A DNA stretch of 64,000 nucleotides, taken from assembly GCA_017482205.1 (NCBI GenBank), contig JAFUNK010000021.1, forward strand, positions 62,001-126,000. Reading direction: 5' to 3'. Positions 59,000 through 64,000 of the stretch are shown here, piece after piece; the stretch's first letter is position 1; the number at the start of each line of letters is the position of its first letter. The notes beneath the pieces were generated by a model, which was given only the letters and a program-made list of their open reading frames with translations, had not been told where the DNA came from and searched no databases. The stretch comes from Lachnospiraceae bacterium (GTDB taxonomy: Bacteria; Bacillota; Clostridia; Lachnospirales; Lachnospiraceae). Both the position numbers and the translations under genes were made by a program.

Positions 59000-59052
59000 G
59001 ATTTTATCACCAATTTATGTACTTACTGCTTTCATAAAAGCGGATTATATCC

Positions 59053-60066
59053 TTAATTCTCCCAGCCCGAGTCGGATACTTCAATTTTTTTGTCACGAAG
59101 CATCAGATCTTTTACAGCTTCATCAGCTGCTTTACCTTCAAACAATACTTGATTTACCTGTTCAATAATCGGAAGCTGTACATTGTATTTCTTTGCAAGG
59201 CCCATGGCCGCTTTAGCAGAATATACACCTTCCACAACCATCTTAACCTCAGCCATGGCTTCCTCCATGGTTTTACCCTGACCGATTAAGATACCTGCTC
59301 TGCGGTTTCTGGAATGCATGGAAGCACAGGTTACAATTAAATCACCAATACCCGTCAGCCCACAGAAAGTTTCAAATCTGGCGCCCATTGCAGTTCCCAG
59401 TCTGGCAATCTCTGTAATACCTCTGGTAATCAGTGCTGCTTTCGTATTGTCACCGTATCCCAATCCGTCTGCAATACCAGCAGCCAGCGCAACTACATTT
59501 TTTAATGAAGCTCCCAGTTCGATGCCTAAAATGTCGGAACTGGTGTAAACTCTGAACACGTCGTTCATAAACAGATTTTGTAAATATTCTGCAGTAGCTT
59601 TTTTCTTTGCACCTACTACAATGGTAGTGGGAATTCCACGACCTACTTCCTCAGCGTGGGAAGGTCCGGAAAGTACGGTAACTACCGCCTGAGGCACTTC
59701 TTCCTCAATCATTTCAGAAAGAGTCATTAAAGTAGCTTCTTCAATTCCTTTCGCAACATTAACAATGATCTGTCCTTCTTTAACGAACTCTCTCATTTTA
59801 TGGGCTGTTGCTCTGGTAAAGGAAGACGGTACTGCCATCACCAGTGTTTCCATATCTAAGATAGCTTCTTCCAAATCCGTAGTAAAAATCATATCATCCG
59901 GAAGCTTCACTCCCGGTAACTTGTCTTTATGCTCACGCTCTGTATTAAGCATATCAATTTCATCTGCCAAAGCAGACCATACTGTAATGCTGTGTCCGTT
60001 TTTATGTAATAATACCGCTAATGCAATTCCCCAGCTTCCTGCTCCGATGATACCTACTTTTGCCAT
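59053..60066 (-). CDS. gpsA: NAD(P)H-dependent glycerol-3-phosphate dehydrogenase
   Basis: 337 residues. Rossmann VGIIGAGSWGIALAVLLHKNGH at the N-terminus, VNVAKGIEE, SGPSHAEEV and LKNVVALAAGIADGLGYGDNTKAALITRG with the catalytic Lys. Makes sn-glycerol-3-phosphate for phospholipids, matching PlsY next door. Family length. Confidence 0.95.
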   Translation of the reverse strand: MAKVGIIGAGSWGIALAVLLHKNGHSITVWSALADEIDMLNTEREHKDKLPGVKLPDDMIFTTDLEEAILDMETLVMAVPSSFTRATAHKMREFVKEGQIIVNVAKGIEEATLMTLSEMIEEEVPQAVVTVLSGPSHAEEVGRGIPTTIVVGAKKKATAEYLQNLFMNDVFRVYTSSDILGIELGASLKNVVALAAGIADGLGYGDNTKAALITRGITEIARLGTAMGARFETFCGLTGIGDLIVTCASMHSRNRRAGILIGQGKTMEEAMAEVKMVVEGVYSAKAAMGLAKKYNVQLPIIEQVNQVLFEGKAADEAVKDLMLRDKKIEVSDSGWEN

Positions 60067-60095
60067 ACTTCCTCGTTTCTGCTGTTTTCAGCTTG

Positions 60096-60800
60096 TTAAC
60101 TTTCTTTAACGCCTACGGTATTGGTTTCTTTTCCGCTACCGTCTTCTACTTTGTTCTTCTTAAAAAGATATGTTTTTCTTTCTTCACCCTTTATTAAACG
60201 AACAATATTTTCACGGTGTCTCCAAAATGCCATTACGGTTAATAATGCTGTTACAATATACAGCTCAATCAAATTAGCCTGTGTCATATTGCCAAATACT
60301 CCGAGCTGCCCTAAGATAATCATTTCCACTAACAGCCCTGCATAAATCAGTAAAGACCCCAATGATACATAATGTGTTATCAAAAAGACGCCAAAGAACA
60401 ATATTGCGCCCATTGGAATAAAATAGGGATGCAATGCCAATATCAGTCCTGCGGTTGCAGCAATTCCTTTACCGCCTTTAAATCCCATATAAAAAGGAAA
60501 ATTATGGCCCAGAATTACACCAGCAGCTGCATAAATTGCAAACAAATACTTCATATCCGGATATTGTGCTCCGAAAGTAAGTTTCACTAACAAAACTGCC
60601 AAAACACATTTTAAACAGTCACCGGCAAATACAATCAGCCCTGCTTTGGTACCCAATACTCTCAAAGCATTGGTCGTACCGGAATTGCCGCTACCGTGCT
60701 TTCTGATATCAATACCATGTGCCTTACCATAAAAATATGCTGTCTGGAACAATCCGAATACATATCCGATTACTAAGCATATTATTCTCTCCAGTATCAT
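60096..60800 (-). CDS. plsY: glycerol-3-phosphate acyltransferase PlsY
   Basis: 234 residues, membrane protein. [19 protein letters not shown] (motif I), [20 protein letters not shown] (motif II) and [11 protein letters not shown] at the C-terminus (motif III). Transfers acyl from acyl-phosphate to glycerol-3-phosphate. Its start overlaps the der stop by 4 bp; next to gpsA, so the two steps of lipid synthesis are together. A 25-residue charged tail exceeds the family length. Confidence 0.93.
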   Translation of the reverse strand: MILERIICLVIGYVFGLFQTAYFYGKAHGIDIRKHGSGNSGTTNALRVLGTKAGLIVFAGDCLKCVLAVLLVKLTFGAQYPDMKYLFAIYAAAGVILGHNFPFYMGFKGGKGIAATAGLILALHPYFIPMGAILFFGVFLITHYVSLGSLLIYAGLLVEMIILGQLGVFGNMTQANLIELYIVTALLTVMAFWRHRENIVRLIKGEERKTYLFKKNKVEDGSGKETNTVGVKES

Positions 60801-62137
60801 TGTTCTTTTTCCTTTCTTTCTCTGATGATAAATCTAAGAGGCGTTCCTCTGAATCCAAAGTTCTGCCTAATCTGATTTTCAATATATCTTGTATAGGAAA
60901 AATGCATCAGTTCCTTGTCATTTACAAAAATAACAAAAGTTGGCGGCTTAACAGAAGCCTGTGTGATATAGTACAGACGCAGTCTCTTACCCTTATCGGA
61001 AGGAGGCTGCTGCATTGCCACTGCCTCACTCATGATTTCGTTCAGGACACCTGTTTGAACTCTCATGGCATGGTTTTCACTTACCATGTCAATGGTTTCA
61101 AACAACTTGGGCAGTCTCTGTCCGGTCTTTGCTGAAATAAAAAGAATTTCTGCATACTGCATAAAGGAAAGGGTATTTCTGACTCTTTCCGTAAATCTGT
61201 AGATGGTCTTATCATCCTTCTCTACGGCATCCCATTTATTTACCGCAATAATGACCGCCTTACCCCTGTCATGTGCAATACCTGCAATCTTGGCATCCTG
61301 TTCGGTCACGCCTTCGGACGCATCAATGACCATAACCACCACATCAGCACGTTCCACAGCGCCCACGGTACGCACAATCATATAATGCTCTAAATCTTCT
61401 TTAATCTTATTTTTTCTACGGAGACCTGCGGTATCAATAAAAACATAATCTTTACCGTTGTAGGTGATATCGGTATCTACCGCATCTCTGGTAGTTCCTG
61501 CAATATCGGAAACAATCAGGCGGTTCTCACCCAATAGCTTATTGATAATAGAGGATTTACCCACATTGGGCTTTCCTACAATGGCAACTCGGATTCTGTC
61601 ATCTTCTTCCTCGTCTGCAACATTTTCTGGGAAATGTGAAATCACTTCATCCAACATATCACCCAGCCCTAATCTGTTTACGGAAGAAATAGGATGCGGT
61701 TCCCCGATACCCAGATTGTAAAACTCATATACATCATTCATGTACTTTTCAAAGCTGTCCACTTTGTTTACAACCATCACTACCGGCTTGTGGGAACGGC
61801 GTAACATGTCCGCCACCTTGGCATCGGAATCTACCAATCCCTGTTTTACATCTACCATAAACATAATCACATCTGCGGTATCAATTGCCATCTGAGCCTG
61901 CTCACGCATCTGTGATAAAATAATATCCTTACTGTCCGGTTCAATACCACCGGTATCAATCAAAGTAAAGGCTTTATCTAACCATGTTACATCTGCATAA
62001 ATACGGTCTCTCGTAATACCCGGTGTATCTTTTACAATGGAGATTTTTTCTCCTGCAAGGGCATTGAACAGCGTAGATTTTCCAACATTGGGTCTTCCTA
62101 CTACCGCTACAATCGGTTTCGTTTTCTTTCTGCTCAT
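60797..62137 (-). CDS. der: GTPase Der (EngA)
   Basis: 446 residues, two GTPase domains: [16 protein letters not shown] and VDTGG-type motifs ([10 protein letters not shown]) first, then [18 protein letters not shown] with [14 protein letters not shown] and NKWD, and a C-terminal KH-like domain. Ribosome large subunit assembly factor. Its start overlaps the DUF512 stop by one base. Confidence 0.96.
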   Translation of the reverse strand: MSRKKTKPIVAVVGRPNVGKSTLFNALAGEKISIVKDTPGITRDRIYADVTWLDKAFTLIDTGGIEPDSKDIILSQMREQAQMAIDTADVIMFMVDVKQGLVDSDAKVADMLRRSHKPVVMVVNKVDSFEKYMNDVYEFYNLGIGEPHPISSVNRLGLGDMLDEVISHFPENVADEEEDDRIRVAIVGKPNVGKSSIINKLLGENRLIVSDIAGTTRDAVDTDITYNGKDYVFIDTAGLRRKNKIKEDLEHYMIVRTVGAVERADVVVMVIDASEGVTEQDAKIAGIAHDRGKAVIIAVNKWDAVEKDDKTIYRFTERVRNTLSFMQYAEILFISAKTGQRLPKLFETIDMVSENHAMRVQTGVLNEIMSEAVAMQQPPSDKGKRLRLYYITQASVKPPTFVIFVNDKELMHFSYTRYIENQIRQNFGFRGTPLRFIIRERKEKEQ

Positions 62138-63486
62138 CAGCCTACCTCCTTAAACACCTTCAAAATACTGTCCACAAAATCATAACCACTTGATTTTACA
62201 ATATCTGCCTGAACTTGTAAAGCCTTTTCAAGCTCCGGCAGATGCATATCGTCCAAAAATACATCTTCTCCGCTGCGCAATACGTTCTGCGGCAATAAAA
62301 GTCTTTTTCCCAACTCTTTGCCGTTAAGCTGCTTTACAATATCCTGTCCGGTCAAAAGGCCCGACACGGTAATCCTCTCTCCAAAGAAATCGTTACGGAT
62401 TTCATACACCAAAACCTTCATTTCAGGGAACACTTCCTGCATGCGGTCAGCCATCCTGCGGATATACGGATACGCCAGTTTGCCTGTAGCGATAGATACT
62501 GTCCCTGAAATACTGCTATCCGGCAGTTTTCTCTCTTTTGATAAAGCAGTCATTCGCTCTTCAAATTCATTCATCATAAGGCGCAACATACCCACACCGT
62601 TTTCTAACTGTAAATACCCGTCATATCTTTCTTCCTCAGGCATTTCACGTTCTGCAAGAATGTACCATTCATCACTGGCATGAACAAAATGCGTTCCATA
62701 CTTTTCATATATCTTTTTCTGCCAGCTTTCGATTAAATCAATTACCGCTTCCGCATCTTCTTTTTCAAAAGGCTCTAACGGATACAAACCATCTCTGTAT
62801 TTGGAAAGCCCCACCGGCACTACGGATACACTTTCCAGATGTGGCAGATACTCCGTCAGTTTTTCGATACTGTACTCCAACTCTTTTCCATCATTGATAC
62901 CCTTACAAAGTACAATCTGTCCGTTCATCGTAATCCCTGCTTCAAACAGCGTGTCCACCTTTTTCAGTGCATCCCCTGCAAAACGGTTATTTAACATTTT
63001 GCAACGAAGTTCCGGGTTCATGGTCTGGAAAGAGATATTAATCGGTGACAAATGATATCTGACAATCCTGTCAATATCATGTTCGGACATGTTAGTGAGT
63101 GTCACATAATTACCCTGCAAAAAAGAAAGTCTGGAATCGTCATCTTTAAAGTACAAAGTTTCCCTCATCCCCTTAGGCATCTGGTCAATAAAACAAAAAA
63201 TACATTTATTGTGACAATGTCTGTACTCATCCATTAATCCATTATCAAACTCAATGCCTAAATCCTCATCGAAATCCTTCTCAATCTCTAACAGGCACTC
63301 TTCCCCATCCTTGGTTTCCACCAGCACTTCAATATACGTATCCTGTATCAAAAACTGATAATCAAAAACATCCTCTATTTCTGTATTATCCACAGCAACA
63401 ATCTTATCCCCCGGTTCCAAACCCATTTCTTCCGCAATACTACCGGGTACGACTTCTTTTATAATATGTCCTTTTTTCTTTTCCAT
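62137..63486 (-). CDS. DUF512 protein with PDZ and radical-SAM-like core
   Basis: 449 residues. PDZ-like N-terminus ([33 protein letters not shown]), then [18 protein letters not shown] with CxxxCxxC, a radical SAM-type cluster site (about residue 92), and the DUF512 C-terminal part ([26 protein letters not shown]). The family is always next to der in Clostridia. Its reaction is not known. Confidence 0.88.
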   Translation of the reverse strand: MEKKKGHIIKEVVPGSIAEEMGLEPGDKIVAVDNTEIEDVFDYQFLIQDTYIEVLVETKDGEECLLEIEKDFDEDLGIEFDNGLMDEYRHCHNKCIFCFIDQMPKGMRETLYFKDDDSRLSFLQGNYVTLTNMSEHDIDRIVRYHLSPINISFQTMNPELRCKMLNNRFAGDALKKVDTLFEAGITMNGQIVLCKGINDGKELEYSIEKLTEYLPHLESVSVVPVGLSKYRDGLYPLEPFEKEDAEAVIDLIESWQKKIYEKYGTHFVHASDEWYILAEREMPEEERYDGYLQLENGVGMLRLMMNEFEERMTALSKERKLPDSSISGTVSIATGKLAYPYIRRMADRMQEVFPEMKVLVYEIRNDFFGERITVSGLLTGQDIVKQLNGKELGKRLLLPQNVLRSGEDVFLDDMHLPELEKALQVQADIVKSSGYDFVDSILKVFKEVG

Positions 63487-63530
63487 AAATATATACTCTA
63501 CTCCTTTGATTATCTGTTTGACTTTAGACC

Positions 63531-63676
63531 GTCGGTTTTATATATCCATACAGGACCCTTAAAAGACGTCGGTACTTAAGTTGTGCCAAAGCACAAATGT
63601 GCTGCTGGCAGAACTTTATGTACCGCTACGTCTTTTTGGAGCGAAAGCGAGTCCTGTATGGATATATAAAATCGAC
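63531..63676. repeat. 146-bp structured inverted repeat
   Basis: Outer arms 63531-63556 and 63651-63676 match over 25 of 26 bases, with inner pairing AAAAGACGT-CGGTAC/GTACCG-ACGTCTTTT, then TTGTGC-CAAA-GCACAA, CTGC/GCAG and a GC-GAAA-GC hairpin. It lies between the DUF512 gene and the PRPP synthetase-like gene, with no coding sequence inside. May be a mobile repeat or a structured RNA. Confidence 0.8.
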
Positions 63677-63815
63677 AGCCTACTCCCAAACGGATAATTC
63701 CTTTCAAACGACTACCTCTATTTTACTAGAAATTCCTTGACGTGTCACTAGCATAATGATATAAAATAAATGTTAGAATATTTAACACAAGTATGTTTAT
63801 ACATAGGAGGAAATC

Positions 63816-64000
63816 ATGCCTAATTTACATGAGTTGGAAAATGCGATTCCGGTAGCCCCCCTAAAAATTGTTGCCCTGCCTTCTGCCGCAAAACTGGCAA
63901 ACAGTGTAGACAAATATCTGGTTGGCTTCCGCAAAAGCGTAAACAATAAATTTAAGAACGACCCTGCTTTCCTTGGTTACATTGAGGACAGCTATCTCGC
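63816..64000 (+). CDS. prs: ribose-phosphate pyrophosphokinase-like protein, 5' part
   Basis: The first 61 codons are present; the rest is outside the window. TAGGAGGAAATC precedes the ATG. LKIVALPSAAKLANSVDKYLVGF resembles the start of the Prs variant of Lachnospiraceae. No catalytic motif is within the window, so the call rests on the N-terminus only. Confidence 0.6.
   Translation, partial: MPNLHELENAIPVAPLKIVALPSAAKLANSVDKYLVGFRKSVNNKFKNDPAFLGYIEDSYL

Overview
The window is a 64 kb stretch of a low-GC, spore-forming, strictly anaerobic Clostridia chromosome, most likely Lachnospiraceae. The evidence is the mix of genes: a cotJ spore-coat operon, spoIVA and a GerA/SpoVAF-type germination gene (endospores); an [FeFe] hydrogenase and an anaerobic ribonucleotide reductase with its activase (anaerobe); a tyrosine T-box leader, AGGAGG ribosome binding sites and a der-plsY-gpsA cluster next to spoIVA (typical Clostridia layout). 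No species can be named from sequence alone.

Layout. Positions 1-3585 are host: 3'-truncated gltX, a monomeric [FeFe] hydrogenase and cotJA-cotJB-cotJC. cotJC is cut after about 135 codons by a 27.8 kb integrative and conjugative element (about 3581-31381); its remaining 78 codons reappear at 31382-31616. The element ends form a clean attP signature: 20-bp perfect inverted arms (3592-3611 and 31354-31373) around a shared GCAGA core. Joining the two host halves at the core restores a 213-residue CotJC in frame. From 31617 to 64000 the host resumes with a uridine-kinase-like protein, DedA, pyrophosphatase, DegV, germination protein, dUTPase, NrdG/NrdD, an aminotransferase, nucleoside salvage genes (cytidine deaminase, SAH/MTA deaminase, purine nucleoside phosphorylase), SpoIVA, TyrS with a displaced T-box, a MoxR/VWA pair, MetF, a RelE/HTH toxin-antitoxin pair, GpsA, PlsY, Der, a radical-SAM-like DUF512 protein and the start of a PRPP synthetase.

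The element in order, mostly on the minus strand. Integration and maintenance: large serine recombinase, a small candidate directionality factor, ParB, ParA, YdjM-like membrane protein. Variable cargo (7.6-14 kb): small proteins, a tRNA-Gly(CCC), GNAT acetyltransferase, an XRE regulator with a lipoprotein, a TIR-domain protein and two loci that look like type I toxin-antitoxin pairs (30- and 28-residue membrane peptides with convergent antisense RNAs). Conjugation (14.1-23.7 kb): a complete Tcp/Tn916-type operon, tcpA-tcpC-tcpD-tcpE-VirB4-NlpC/P60-VirB6, which begins just behind an independently promoted structured RNA ending in an intrinsic terminator. Accessory and DNA processing (23.8-31.3 kb): JAB-like and DUF4417 proteins behind a second structured RNA, a tyrosine recombinase fused to a BECR-type nuclease-like domain with a 120-nt hairpin upstream (candidate relaxase and oriT), a His/Cys-rich wall-spanning protein, four iterons and a winged-helix Rep-like protein.

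How it may work together (inference): the element looks like a plasmid-ICE hybrid, with its own Rep/iterons and ParAB, that parks in a sporulation gene. Sporulating cells would need to excise it to make CotJC, as known for skin in sigK and SPbeta in spsM. The most novel-looking parts are the cotJC split with its symmetric attP, the tyrosine recombinase-BECR fusion with its hairpin region, and the two leader-like RNAs placed directly before tcpA and the DUF4417 gene.
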